A DNA stretch of 64,000 nt from CADEDH01 sp050330635 (GTDB lineage Bacteria > Actinomycetota > Acidimicrobiia > Acidimicrobiales > SZUA-35), in the NCBI GenBank assembly GCA_050330635.1, contig JBHJNQ010000039.1, positions 71,526 through 135,525 on the forward strand, in the 5' to 3' direction. The position numbers and the translations under genes are program-made. This document shows, in pieces, positions 1 to 7,849 of this stretch (positions within the stretch are counted from its first letter, which is position 1; each line of letters starts with the position of its first letter). The notes beneath the pieces were generated by a model that made no database searches, was not told the origin of the DNA, and was given only the letters and a program-made list of their open reading frames with translations.

Positions 1-36
1 GGCGTCCGTTGGCGCTGCGATCGGCTCGTCGACCAT
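1..36 (-). CDS. 5' end of an unidentified gene, cut by the window edge
   Basis: An ATG at 36-34 overlaps the ruvB stop in a TGATG arrangement and opens a frame that runs off the left edge as MVDEPIAAPTDA. The overlap suggests translational coupling to ruvB, so it is probably the next gene of the ruvCAB operon. Twelve residues are too few to identify it. In many bacteria queA follows ruvB, but nothing visible here confirms that. Confidence 0.4.
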   Translation of the reverse strand, partial: MVDEPIAAPTDA

Positions 37-1097
37 CAGTCGAACAGGGCCGGTGGTCCCCCGTCGGCCGGACCGGGCGGCTCGAGTCCGAGGTGACGCC
101 AGGAGGCCGCCGTCGCCACCCGGCCCCGGGGGGTCCGGGCCAGGAAGCCCTGCTGGATGAGGAACGGTTCGATCACGTCCTCCACCGTCTCGGTCGGCTC
201 GCCGACGCTGATGGCCAGGTTGGACAGACCGACCGGGCCGCCGCCGAAGTGGCGGCACAGGTTGGCCAGAAGCTGCTGGTCCACCCGGTCGAGACCCCGC
301 TCGTCGATGCCGAACATGGCCAGGCCGGCGGCGGCCGAGCAGCGGTCGACGAACCCGTCGGCCCGGACCTCGGCGTAGTCACGGACCCGTCGCAACAGGC
401 GGTTGGCGATCCGGGGGGTCCCCCGGCTCCGGCTGGCGATCTCGGCCGCACCCCCACCGTCGATCCTGACCCCGAGCACACCAGCGGCCCTGACCACGAT
501 CTGCTCCAGATCGGCGGCGCTGTAGTAGTCGAGCCGGAAGGCGAAGCCGAACCGGTCGCGCAGTGGTCCGGTGATGAGGCCGGTCCTGGTGGTGGCCCCG
601 ACGAGGGTGAACGGCTCCAGCTCGAAGCGGATCGACCGGGCGGCCGGACCCTTGCCCAGGAGCACGTCGATCTGGCCGTCTTCCATCGCCGGGTACATGA
701 CCTCCTCGACCACCCGGGGCAGCCGATGGATCTCGTCGATGAACAGCACGTCGCCCGGTTCGACCTTCGTCAGGATCGACGCCAGGTCGCCCGCCCGCTC
801 GATGGCCGGCCCCGAGGTGATGTGGAGGTGGGCGTTGAGCTCGGCGGCCACGATGCCGGCCAGGGTGGTCTTGCCCAGGCCCGGCGGACCGGCGAACAGG
901 AGATGGTCGGCCGGCTGGTTGCGGGCCCGGGCCGCCTCCAGGATGATGCCGAGCTGCTCCTTGAGCTCGGACTGGCCGACGAACTCGGCCATCGTCCGGG
1001 GACGGAGGCCGACGTCGTCGAGCGGTGCCGGCGACGCCGGAACGCCCTCGTCGTCGCCGGGCTGGGGTTCGGGGTCGAGCATCTCGTCGCGGGGCAT
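36..1097 (-). CDS. ruvB: Holliday junction branch migration helicase RuvB
   Basis: 353 aa, full length. RuvB is the hexameric AAA+ motor that, loaded by RuvA, pumps DNA through Holliday junctions during recombinational repair. Visible are the N-terminal LRPRTMAEFVGQ block (about residues 31-42), Walker A GPPGLGKT (about 70-77), Walker B DEIH, sensor segment GATTRTGLI, and the C-terminal winged helix ending GRVATAASWRHLGL. It starts two bases after the ruvA stop, so the two are co-transcribed. The acidic, Pro-rich N-terminal extension of about 25 residues is common in actinobacterial RuvB. Confidence 0.97.
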   Translation of the reverse strand: MPRDEMLDPEPQPGDDEGVPASPAPLDDVGLRPRTMAEFVGQSELKEQLGIILEAARARNQPADHLLFAGPPGLGKTTLAGIVAAELNAHLHITSGPAIERAGDLASILTKVEPGDVLFIDEIHRLPRVVEEVMYPAMEDGQIDVLLGKGPAARSIRFELEPFTLVGATTRTGLITGPLRDRFGFAFRLDYYSAADLEQIVVRAAGVLGVRIDGGGAAEIASRSRGTPRIANRLLRRVRDYAEVRADGFVDRCSAAAGLAMFGIDERGLDRVDQQLLANLCRHFGGGPVGLSNLAISVGEPTETVEDVIEPFLIQQGFLARTPRGRVATAASWRHLGLEPPGPADGGPPALFD

Positions 1098-1099
1098 GG

Positions 1100-1753
1100 T
1101 CAGCTCCCGGCCAGGGCCCGCAGGGCCTGCCGCAGGAGCTGGCCGGCATCGGCGCCGGGGCCGTCGCCGGCCGGGCCGTCGGCGGGCGGGAGGGCGGCCA
1201 GGGCCAGCTTGATCTCATCCCCCGAGTAGCCCAGGTTGACCAGGGCCTCCCGCACGTCGGCCAACGGGTTGGCCTTCCCCGCCCCGTTGGTGGCGGCGGA
1301 GACGGCGGGCAGGGGATCGTCGAGCACCGGCAGGATCAGCGACGACTTCAGCTCGACCAGCAGCCGCTGGGCCGTCTTGCGGCCGACGCCGGGGACCTCG
1401 CACAGGGCAGCGAGATCGTCGTCGGCCAGTATTCGGGCCAGCTCCGGGGCCGAGTGGGTGGCGAGGACGGCCATGGCGAGCGAGGGGCCGACCCCGTGGG
1501 CCGCCAGGAGACCCTCGAACGCCATCCGCTCGTCTCTCGTGGCGAACCCGTAGAGGCGCTGATCGGACTCCCGGATGTGGTGATGGATGTGGAGCAGGAC
1601 CTCGGCGTCGCCGCGCAACCGGTCGAGGGTGGCGGCGGTGACCGTGACCCGGTAGCCGACGCCGGCCACCTCGAGCAGCACCTCCGGCTGGGCCCCGGCC
1701 CTGTCGAGCACGGCCTGGCGGTCGAGGACACGGCCCCGCAGGGACCCGATCAT
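1100..1753 (-). CDS. ruvA: Holliday junction binding protein RuvA
   Basis: 217 aa. RuvA tetramers clamp the four-way junction and recruit RuvB. The N-terminal OB domain begins MIGSLRGRV; helix-hairpin-helix motifs lie in the middle (HGVGPSLAMAVLA and VPGVGRKTAQRLLVEL), and the RuvB-contacting domain III is near the C-terminus (REALVNLGYSGDEIKLAL). The ATG at 1753 overlaps the ruvC stop as ATGA, which fixes the start; the longer open frame upstream is the shadow of ruvC. A Gly/Ala/Pro/Asp-rich stretch links to the last helix. Confidence 0.96.
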   Translation of the reverse strand: MIGSLRGRVLDRQAVLDRAGAQPEVLLEVAGVGYRVTVTAATLDRLRGDAEVLLHIHHHIRESDQRLYGFATRDERMAFEGLLAAHGVGPSLAMAVLATHSAPELARILADDDLAALCEVPGVGRKTAQRLLVELKSSLILPVLDDPLPAVSAATNGAGKANPLADVREALVNLGYSGDEIKLALAALPPADGPAGDGPGADAGQLLRQALRALAGS

Positions 1754-2295
1754 CGGACCGGTGCCCGGGCCGGTGGGCGGCCCCCGCCGCCCGGGTCGTC
1801 GGCCCTGACGGCCAACCGGAGGCCGGGGTCGTGGGCCAGGTGACACAGGGCCAGCGCCGCAGCGTCGGCGGCGTCGGCGGGACGGGGCGGGGCGGGGAGG
1901 TCGAGCAGCAGTTGCACCATGGCCTGGATCTGGGTCTTGTCGGCCCGGCCGTCGCCGGCCACCACCGACTTCACCGCCGACGGCGTGTACTGCACCACCG
2001 GCACGCCCCGCCCCGCCGCCTCGGCCAGCACCAGACCCGACGCCTGGGCCACCCCCACCGCGGTGCGCACGTTGTTCTGGAAGAAGATGCGCTCGACCGA
2101 CAGCACCGCCGGATGGTAGTCGTCCATCAGGGACCGCAGCTCGGCCTGGAGCTCGGCCAGGCGGGCCGGGGTCTCGTCGGCCGGTGACGTGCGGATCACG
2201 CCCAGAGCCACCGCCCGCCCCCGTCCACGCCGGGCGGCCTCCACCACCGCATACCCACACCGGGACAGTCCCGGGTCCACGCCGAGCACGAACAC
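1750..2295 (-). CDS. ruvC: Holliday junction resolvase RuvC
   Basis: 181 aa. RuvC is the dimeric Mg2+-dependent nuclease that cuts the junction mobilised by RuvAB. The RNase H-like fold shows the acidic residues in order: D in VLGVDPGLS near residue 7, E in SVERIFF, and the terminal pair in RPADAADAAALAL; the QNNVRTAVGVAQA helix is also present. The GTG at 2295 is chosen because it gives the family N-terminus directly and sits seven bases after a TAGTTT -10 element, implying a leaderless transcript. The tail after the last helix is short and Gly/Pro/Arg-rich. Confidence 0.95.
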   Translation of the reverse strand: MFVLGVDPGLSRCGYAVVEAARRGRGRAVALGVIRTSPADETPARLAELQAELRSLMDDYHPAVLSVERIFFQNNVRTAVGVAQASGLVLAEAAGRGVPVVQYTPSAVKSVVAGDGRADKTQIQAMVQLLLDLPAPPRPADAADAAALALCHLAHDPGLRLAVRADDPGGGGRPPARAPVR

Positions 2296-2302
2296 CTGTA
2301 CG

Positions 2303-2308
2303 AAACTA
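2303..2308 (-). promoter_or_regulatory. -10 element of ruvCAB (leaderless)
   Basis: TAGTTT on the minus strand, seven bases before the ruvC GTG. No Shine-Dalgarno and no clear -35. The spacing predicts a transcript that begins at or next to the start codon. Confidence 0.6.
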
Positions 2309-2359
2309 GCGGTTGGAGCCGGGCTTGAGGGCGACCGTCGGGATGCCGATACGACAGGG

Positions 2360-3337
2360 GTGCCGACCTCCACCATCATCCTCGACGACGTCAGCCGATC
2401 GTTCGGTTCCGTCACCGCCCTCCACGGTGCCTCGATCGCCGCTCCCCAAGGTCGGATCACGGTGTTGCTCGGACCGAACGGGGCCGGCAAGACGACGGCC
2501 ATCCGCCTTATCACAGGGGCCCTGGCTCCCGACGGGGGAACGGTTCGGGTCTTCGGTACCGATCCGACCTCCGACGACGGCGAGGACGTGCGGCGCCGGT
2601 GTGGGGTCGTGTCGGCCAAACCGTCGCTCTACGACCGGCTCAGCGGCCGGGACAACCTCCGCTACGCCGCCGAGCTGTACGGTCTCGGCCGGGGCGCCAC
2701 GGCGGGGGCCCGGCTCGTGGCCGCAGCCGAGCAGTTCGACATCGCCGGCTCGCTCGACGCCCAGGTCGCGGGGTACTCGACGGGCATGAAGACCCGACTG
2801 GCGCTGGCCCGGGCGGTCCTCCACGAGCCCGAACTGCTCCTGCTCGACGAGCCGACGTCGGGCCTCGATCCCGAGTCGGCGGCCGCCGTGCTGGCGTTGA
2901 TCAGAACGATGGCCGGGGACGGCCGGACCGTGCTCATGTGCACCCACCTTCTGCTCGAGGCCGAGGGCCTGGCCGACGAGGTGGTGATCATGCATCACGG
3001 CACCACGATCACCTCCGGCCGTCCCGACGATCTGGCGGCCGAGTTCTGGCCCCACCCCATCGTGTCGTTCACGGCCACCGACGGGGCCGGTCTCGACGGT
3101 GTGGCCGTCGCCGAGGGCGTGGTCGACTACGACCGCGACCGGCTGACCGCCCGCCTGACCCTCGACGGGCAGGGTCGGGTGCCGGAGCTGATCCACGCCC
3201 TCGTGGTGGCCGGGGTACAGCTGACGGCGGTCGAGCCCTACCGGCCGACGCTGGAGGACCTGTACTTTGCCGTCCAACTCCGGCAGCGGGAGCGATCGCC
3301 GGCCCCCGCCCGCCCCGTGCTGGTGGGGGCGTCGTGA
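2360..3337 (+). CDS. ABC transporter ATP-binding protein (CcmA/NatA type)
   Basis: 325 aa from GTG 2360. This is the ATPase of an ABC-2 type exporter and acts at the inner face of the membrane with the permease that overlaps it downstream. It has Walker A GPNGAGKTT (about 37-45), the signature YSTGMKTRLALARA, Walker B LLLLDEPTSGLD and H-loop CTHLLLEAE. A C-terminal domain of about 100 residues follows, typical of drug or lipid exporter ATPases. Frame upstream of 2360 lacks a credible start and faces the ruvC promoter. The substrate is not deducible. Confidence 0.85.
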   Translation: MPTSTIILDDVSRSFGSVTALHGASIAAPQGRITVLLGPNGAGKTTAIRLITGALAPDGGTVRVFGTDPTSDDGEDVRRRCGVVSAKPSLYDRLSGRDNLRYAAELYGLGRGATAGARLVAAAEQFDIAGSLDAQVAGYSTGMKTRLALARAVLHEPELLLLDEPTSGLDPESAAAVLALIRTMAGDGRTVLMCTHLLLEAEGLADEVVIMHHGTTITSGRPDDLAAEFWPHPIVSFTATDGAGLDGVAVAEGVVDYDRDRLTARLTLDGQGRVPELIHALVVAGVQLTAVEPYRPTLEDLYFAVQLRQRERSPAPARPVLVGAS

Positions 3338-4170
3338 GCGGCCGGTTCCGATGGTGGCGGGCCCTCACCGTGGCCCGCACCGACCTCCGGCAGCTGGCCC
3401 AGGCCCGCGACTTCTGGTTGCCGATGACGATGCTGGGGGCGCTCTTCTATGTCGTCGTGCCCTCGATCCTGTTGCTCACGATCACCAACATCGGCAGCGT
3501 CGAGGTGGTCGGCCGCGTGTCGGAGGCCCTGGAGGTCCTGCCCCGACAGGCCCAGGCCCAGATCAGGGGCGACTCCCCGGAAGGTCAGACCGGCTACGCC
3601 CTGGCCGTGTTCCTGTTCGCCCCCGTCGCCGTGATCGTGCCGCTCACGATCTCGACCGCGGTGGGGGCGGCCACCATCGTCGGGGAACGGGAACGGGGCA
3701 CCGGCGAGTTCCTGGCCCACTCCCCCGCCTCGGCCCACGAGATCTACCTCGGCAAGCTGATCGCCTCGCTCGTCCCCGGGTACCTGACGGTGGGTGTGGG
3801 GTTCGGGCTCTACTCGCTGATCGTGAACATCACCGTCGGCCCGTCGGTCGGAGGTTGGTTCTTCCCCACCGCCCAGTGGTGGGTGATGATCCTGTGGGTC
3901 CTGCCCCCGTTCCTGGCCATCTGCCTCTCGCTCGTGCTGCGGTTGTCGGCCCGGGTGTCGTCGACGGCGGCCGCCCAGCAGGCGTCGGGCCTGGTGAGCC
4001 TGCCCCTGATCATGATCGCCTACAGCCAGGCCACCGGGGTGCTGCTCGGCGCCGGGCACCTGCCGTGGATCGTAGGTCTGGTGGCGTGGCTGGTCGCCGG
4101 GCTCAGCCTCCGCAAGGGCATGCGCAGCGTCACCCGGTCCCGTCTCCTCGGCGTGGCCTCCGCTAGCTGA
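3334..4170 (+). CDS. ABC-2 type transporter permease
   Basis: 278 aa, six predicted membrane segments (first around residues 29-50), with the ABC-2 signature IVGERERGTGEFLAHSP between segments 2 and 3. It starts at a GTG overlapping the ATPase stop (GTGA), so the two are translationally coupled and form one exporter. The pair lies between yebC and ruvC, on the opposite strand to both, interrupting a neighbourhood that is otherwise conserved in actinobacteria. It ends 13 bases from the yebC stop with no obvious terminator. Confidence 0.85.
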   Translation: MSGRFRWWRALTVARTDLRQLAQARDFWLPMTMLGALFYVVVPSILLLTITNIGSVEVVGRVSEALEVLPRQAQAQIRGDSPEGQTGYALAVFLFAPVAVIVPLTISTAVGAATIVGERERGTGEFLAHSPASAHEIYLGKLIASLVPGYLTVGVGFGLYSLIVNITVGPSVGGWFFPTAQWWVMILWVLPPFLAICLSLVLRLSARVSSTAAAQQASGLVSLPLIMIAYSQATGVLLGAGHLPWIVGLVAWLVAGLSLRKGMRSVTRSRLLGVASAS

Positions 4171-4183
4171 GGGACAGGCGCGC

Positions 4184-4930
4184 CTACGAAACGACTTCGA
4201 GCAGCTCGTCGGGAATGTCGACGTTGGAGTGGACGTCCTGTACGTCGTCGTGGTCGTCGAGGAGGTCGATCAGGCGGAGCACGGCCTTGACGTCGCCCGC
4301 CTCGACCACCGGCACGGTGTTGGTCGGCATCATCGTCGAGTCGGACTCGGTGACCTCGATGCCGGCCGCCTCCAGGGCCGCCCGCAGCGACATCACGTCG
4401 CTCGGATCACAGGTGACCTGCCACACCTCCTCGTGATCCTCCAGGTCCTCGGCCCCGTTGTCGAGGCCGACCATCATCACGTCGTCCTCGTCGGTCGAGC
4501 GGGCCACCTTGACGATGCCCTTCCGCTCGAACTGCCAGGCCACGGCCCCGGGCTCCGCCAGCGACCCGCCGTTCTTCGTCAACAACGACCGGATCTCCGA
4601 CCCCGTGCGGTTGCGGTTGTCGGTCAGGGCGTCGATGAGCAGGGCAACGCCGCCGGGGCCATAGCCCTCGTAGGTGATCGACTCGTAGTTGACGCCTTCG
4701 AGCTCGCCCGTGCCCCGCTTGACGGCCCGCTCGATCGTGTCGAGGGGAACGGAGTTGTCACGGGCCTTCTGGAACATGGTGCGCAGGGTCGGGTTCGACT
4801 CGGGGTCGCCACCCCCCTGGCGCGCCGCCACCTCGACCTGCTTGATCAGCTTGGCGAAGAGCTTGCCTCTCTTGGCGTCGGCGGCGCCCTTCTTGTGCTT
4901 GATCGTTGCCCACTTGGAGTGACCTGACAC
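4184..4930 (-). CDS. yebC: YebC/PmpR family regulatory protein
   Basis: 248 aa, normal family length. It begins MSGHSKWATIKHKKGAADAK, the invariant family N-terminus, and ends with the acidic domain III (HSNVDIPDELLEVVS). YebC proteins have been described as transcription regulators and more recently as ribosome factors easing translation of difficult sequences such as polyproline; the sequence cannot decide between them. The GTG start has a good Shine-Dalgarno (AGGGGAG, 4938-4944, seven bases away) and possible -10 elements TACGGT (4966-4971) and TAGACT (4987-4992), so unlike many genes here it has a leader. Confidence 0.93.
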   Translation of the reverse strand: MSGHSKWATIKHKKGAADAKRGKLFAKLIKQVEVAARQGGGDPESNPTLRTMFQKARDNSVPLDTIERAVKRGTGELEGVNYESITYEGYGPGGVALLIDALTDNRNRTGSEIRSLLTKNGGSLAEPGAVAWQFERKGIVKVARSTDEDDVMMVGLDNGAEDLEDHEEVWQVTCDPSDVMSLRAALEAAGIEVTESDSTMMPTNTVPVVEAGDVKAVLRLIDLLDDHDDVQDVHSNVDIPDELLEVVS

Positions 4931-5048
4931 CGCGCTTCTCCCCTACTGCTGCCGGGAACGGTCGGACCGTAGCCGATCGGCTGCTCAGTCTAGGTCCGCT
5001 CACCTGCCGGCTCCCACGTCGGCCGCCGGCTCCCGCGGCCCCGAGCCC

Positions 5049-5087
5049 CCTCAGGTCCGCCCGGACCGCCCCTCAGGTCCGCCCGGA
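5049..5087. repeat. 17-bp direct repeat at the pdxT 3' end
   Basis: CCTCAGGTCCGCCCGGA occurs at 5049-5065 and again at 5071-5087. The second copy contains the last codons and stop of pdxT; the first repeats them just downstream. It looks like a local tandem duplication with a 22-bp period. Confidence 0.8.
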
Positions 5088-5675
5088 GCGCGGGATCAGG
5101 GAGTCGAGGAAGAGGCGGTGAAGCCGTGCGTCGTCGGTCAGCTCCGGATGAAACGACACCACCAGCGCCGGGCCCTGGCGGCACACGACCGGGTTCCCGT
5201 CGAGGGAGGCCAGGACCTCGACCTCCGAGCCCACCCGCTCCACCACCGGGGCCCGGATGAACACGGCCCGCATCGGGGGACCGTCGACTCCGTCGACCAC
5301 GACGTCGGTCTCGAACGAGTCGATCTGGCGGCCGTAGCCGTTGCGGCGGACACCGATGTCGACGGCCCCGAAGCAGCGCTGCCCCGGTTGACCATCGGCT
5401 ATGTCGGTGGCGAGCAGGATCATCCCGGCACAGGTGCCGAGCACCGGCAGACCGTCGGCGAGCAGCTTGGCCAGCGGCTCGGTCACCTCCAAGGCGTCGA
5501 GCAGCTTCATCATGGTGGTCGACTCGCCCCCGGGGATGACGAGAGCGTCGAGACCGTCGAGCTCGGAGGCCTTGCGCACCTCGGTGGCGACGACGCCGCA
5601 CCGCTCGAGGGCGGCGACGTGCCGGGCGAACGCCCCCTGGAGGGCGAGAACGCCGACGACCGGTGGGCCCGTCAC
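5073..5675 (-). CDS. pdxT: Pyridoxal 5'-phosphate synthase glutaminase subunit PdxT
   Basis: 200 aa. A class I glutamine amidotransferase that hydrolyses glutamine and passes ammonia to PdxS in the DXP-independent route to vitamin B6. Seen: VGVLALQGAF at the N-terminus, PGGESTT, the nucleophile elbow GTCAGM (Cys about 82), and the His-Glu pair in SFHPELTDD. Its GTG overlaps the pdxS stop as GTGA, so subunits are made coupled from one mRNA. The gene ends inside a small tandem duplication. Confidence 0.95.
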   Translation of the reverse strand: MTGPPVVGVLALQGAFARHVAALERCGVVATEVRKASELDGLDALVIPGGESTTMMKLLDALEVTEPLAKLLADGLPVLGTCAGMILLATDIADGQPGQRCFGAVDIGVRRNGYGRQIDSFETDVVVDGVDGPPMRAVFIRAPVVERVGSEVEVLASLDGNPVVCRQGPALVVSFHPELTDDARLHRLFLDSLIPRSGRT

Positions 5676-6604
5676 CAACCCCGATCGGCGAGGCGGACGT
5701 CGAGCTCGTCCATGCCGATGCCGGTCATCGGAGCACCGAGCCCCCGGCTGACCTTGGCCAGGATTTCCGGGTCGTTGTAGTTGGTGGTGGCCTCCACGAT
5801 GGCCTTGGCCCGTGGGGCCGGGTCGGCGCTCTTGAAGATGCCGGAGCCGACGAAGACGGCCTGGGCCCCGAGCTGCATGGCCAGGGCGGCGTCGGCCGGC
5901 GTGGCCAGACCGCCGGCGCAGAACAGGGGCACGGGGAGCTGGCCGGTCTCGGCGATCTCCTGGACCAGCGGAAGCGGGGCCTGGAGGCGCTTGGCCCAGT
6001 CGAACAGCTCGGGCTCGTCGGCCTGGGTGATCCTGCGGATGTCGCCGGTGATGGAGCGGAGATGGCGAACGGCTTCGACCACGTTGCCGGTTCCCGCTTC
6101 GCCCTTGGAGCGGATCAAGCAGGCACCCTCGCTGATGCGGCGCAGGGCCTCGCCCAGGTTGGTGGCCCCGCACACGAACGGGACGGTGAACGCCCACTTG
6201 TCGATGTGGTGGGTGTCGTCGGCCGGGGTCAGGACCTCGGACTCGTCGACGTAGTCGACCCCGAGGGCCTGCAAGATCTGAGCCTCGACGAAGTGGCCGA
6301 TCCGGGCCTTGGCCATCACCGGGATGGTGGTGATGGCCTTGATGCCCTCGATCATCTCGGGGTCGCTCATGCGGGCCACGCCGCCATCGGCCCTGATGTC
6401 GGCAGGGACCCGCTCAAGCGCCATGACGGCGACGGCCCCCGCCTCCTCGGCGATCCGGGCCTGCTCGGGGGTGACGACGTCCATGATGACGCCGCCCTTG
6501 AGCATCTCGGCCAACCCCCGCTTGACCCGCACGGTGCCGTCGGCCCGCTGGGGGCGATCGTCGTTCGGAGTGGTGCTCGTCGTGCCCGTGATCGTCTCTG
6601 CCAT
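5672..6604 (-). CDS. pdxS: Pyridoxal 5'-phosphate synthase subunit PdxS
   Basis: 310 aa. The (beta/alpha)8 synthase that makes PLP from ribose 5-phosphate, glyceraldehyde 3-phosphate and PdxT-derived ammonia. Seen: VKRGLAEMLKGGVIMDVV, the lysine segment PVMAKARIGHF, DYVDESEVLTPAD, the phosphate loop IRSKGEAGTGN with the second catalytic lysine, and GGLATPADAALAMQLGA. A Thr-rich N-terminal extension of about 24 residues precedes the conserved start. The ATG lies seven bases after a TACACT -10, indicating a leaderless mRNA. Confidence 0.96.
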   Translation of the reverse strand: MAETITGTTSTTPNDDRPQRADGTVRVKRGLAEMLKGGVIMDVVTPEQARIAEEAGAVAVMALERVPADIRADGGVARMSDPEMIEGIKAITTIPVMAKARIGHFVEAQILQALGVDYVDESEVLTPADDTHHIDKWAFTVPFVCGATNLGEALRRISEGACLIRSKGEAGTGNVVEAVRHLRSITGDIRRITQADEPELFDWAKRLQAPLPLVQEIAETGQLPVPLFCAGGLATPADAALAMQLGAQAVFVGSGIFKSADPAPRAKAIVEATTNYNDPEILAKVSRGLGAPMTGIGMDELDVRLADRGW

Positions 6605-6611
6605 GGACAAC

Positions 6612-6617
6612 AGTGTA
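6612..6617 (-). promoter_or_regulatory. -10 element of pdxST (leaderless)
   Basis: TACACT on the minus strand, then seven bases, then the pdxS ATG; no ribosome-binding site fits. The same hexamer serves thrS. Confidence 0.65.
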
Positions 6618-6735
6618 CGGCCACAGCGGGCACGGCCCGCCAGCGCGTTCCATCCGGCCGGTACCGACGGGACCGCCTCCGGGACGATCGGCAGGGTAGG
6701 GGCCGGACGCGGGGCCGACACAGGGGCCGGGAGCG

Positions 6736-7794
6736 TCAGTACGAGGTCTGTCCCGGCTCGGGATAGAGGATCCACGTCTGGCCCGGGGTAAGCGAGATCG
6801 GGTCGCCCCCGGCGTCGAGGAGGGTCGGCTTGTCGCTGGCCGTGGCCCGCCCCCAGGTGCCGGCGACGGCGTGGCCGGCGGTCAGCACCACGGCCGCCCC
6901 GGAGCCGGTGGAGCGGACCTCCGGGGAACCGGCGTCGGCCGGGCTGACGCCGTAGCTGGTCTCCATGATCACCACGTTGGCGGGAGCGATCTGGGTGCCG
7001 TCGGCGGTCAGGTGGGGGCTGCCGCTCTGCGTCCGGAGCCAGCCCTGGCGGCCCTCGTCCCAACTGAAGCCGGCGGTCGGCCCGCCGGTGAAGGCCACGG
7101 TCACCTCACCGTCGACCGGCACCGCGGTGGGGGGCAGGGTGCCGTCGGTCAGGTAGGTGAACCAGGGCTGGGGCACACCGACCTGTTCGTTGGCCAGGGC
7201 GAGGAGGTCGGCCGGACGGACGAACAGGTTGTGGGGGCCGGACCGGCTTGCGTCGCGGAAGTACTCGCGCCGGGTGGTGGCGGTGACGGCCTGGATCGGG
7301 AGATCGGCGAGCCCCCGCACGACGTGGTCGTTACCGCCGGAGGAACCGTACAGGGGGTAATCGAAGCCGCTGATGATGTCGAAGTCGGACGTCCGACTGG
7401 AGCGGACGGGCCCGACCACGTCGGGGACCGTGCTGTTGAACACGGCCATGAACCGGGTCACCCCCTCGGCCCTGACGTCGAACACCAGATCGGCGCTCCC
7501 GATCCCGACCTGGGGCCGGCCGTCGGGGTGGTTGTCGATCTTCAGGATCAGGGCGGGACGGCTGAGCGCCGCCTCGTCGTCGACCGGTAGCCCCGTCAGG
7601 GGCGCTACCGGTCCCTGCTCGGTCGTCGTGGTCGTCGGCTCGGTCGTCGTGGTCGTGGGCGCCGTCGTCGTGGTGGAGGCGGCGGTCGTGGTGGGGCCGG
7701 CGGTCGTGGTCTCCGCCGTCTCGTCGCCACCACAGGCGGCGGCCACGACGACGAGAACCACGAGAACGGCTCGGAGCGATGACGGGAAGGTCAC
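6736..7794 (-). CDS. DUF3048 domain lipoprotein
   Basis: 352 aa. The N-terminus from GTG 7794 is a lipoprotein signal: hydrophobic LRAVLVVLVVV followed by lipobox AAAC with Cys about residue 21, so the protein should be anchored outside the membrane. A low-complexity Thr linker (runs of four and five Thr broken by A, P, E) leads to the DUF3048 core, with ILKIDNHPDGRPQVGI, VFDVRAEGVTRFMAVFNS, VGPVRSSRTSDFDI and, near the end, GQTWILYPEPGQ. DUF3048 is widespread in Gram-positive bacteria and of unknown biochemical function. It is 55 bases downstream of the M48-like gene and probably co-transcribed. Confidence 0.85.
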   Translation of the reverse strand: MTFPSSLRAVLVVLVVVAAACGGDETAETTTAGPTTTAASTTTTAPTTTTTEPTTTTTEQGPVAPLTGLPVDDEAALSRPALILKIDNHPDGRPQVGIGSADLVFDVRAEGVTRFMAVFNSTVPDVVGPVRSSRTSDFDIISGFDYPLYGSSGGNDHVVRGLADLPIQAVTATTRREYFRDASRSGPHNLFVRPADLLALANEQVGVPQPWFTYLTDGTLPPTAVPVDGEVTVAFTGGPTAGFSWDEGRQGWLRTQSGSPHLTADGTQIAPANVVIMETSYGVSPADAGSPEVRSTGSGAAVVLTAGHAVAGTWGRATASDKPTLLDAGGDPISLTPGQTWILYPEPGQTSY

Positions 7795-7814
7795 GGGAAG
7801 GTCACGGGAAGGTC
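7782..7814. repeat. Three 11-bp tandem repeats over a start codon
   Basis: ACGGGAAGGTC is repeated exactly three times (7782-7792, 7793-7803, 7804-7814). Each minus-strand junction creates GTGACC. The real start uses the GTG at 7794; the GTG at 7805 opens a four-codon frame whose TGA overlaps the real start. Confidence 0.85.
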
Positions 7815-7849
7815 CTGGGGGGTCGTCGGTCGGGTTCGGGTGACGCCGG

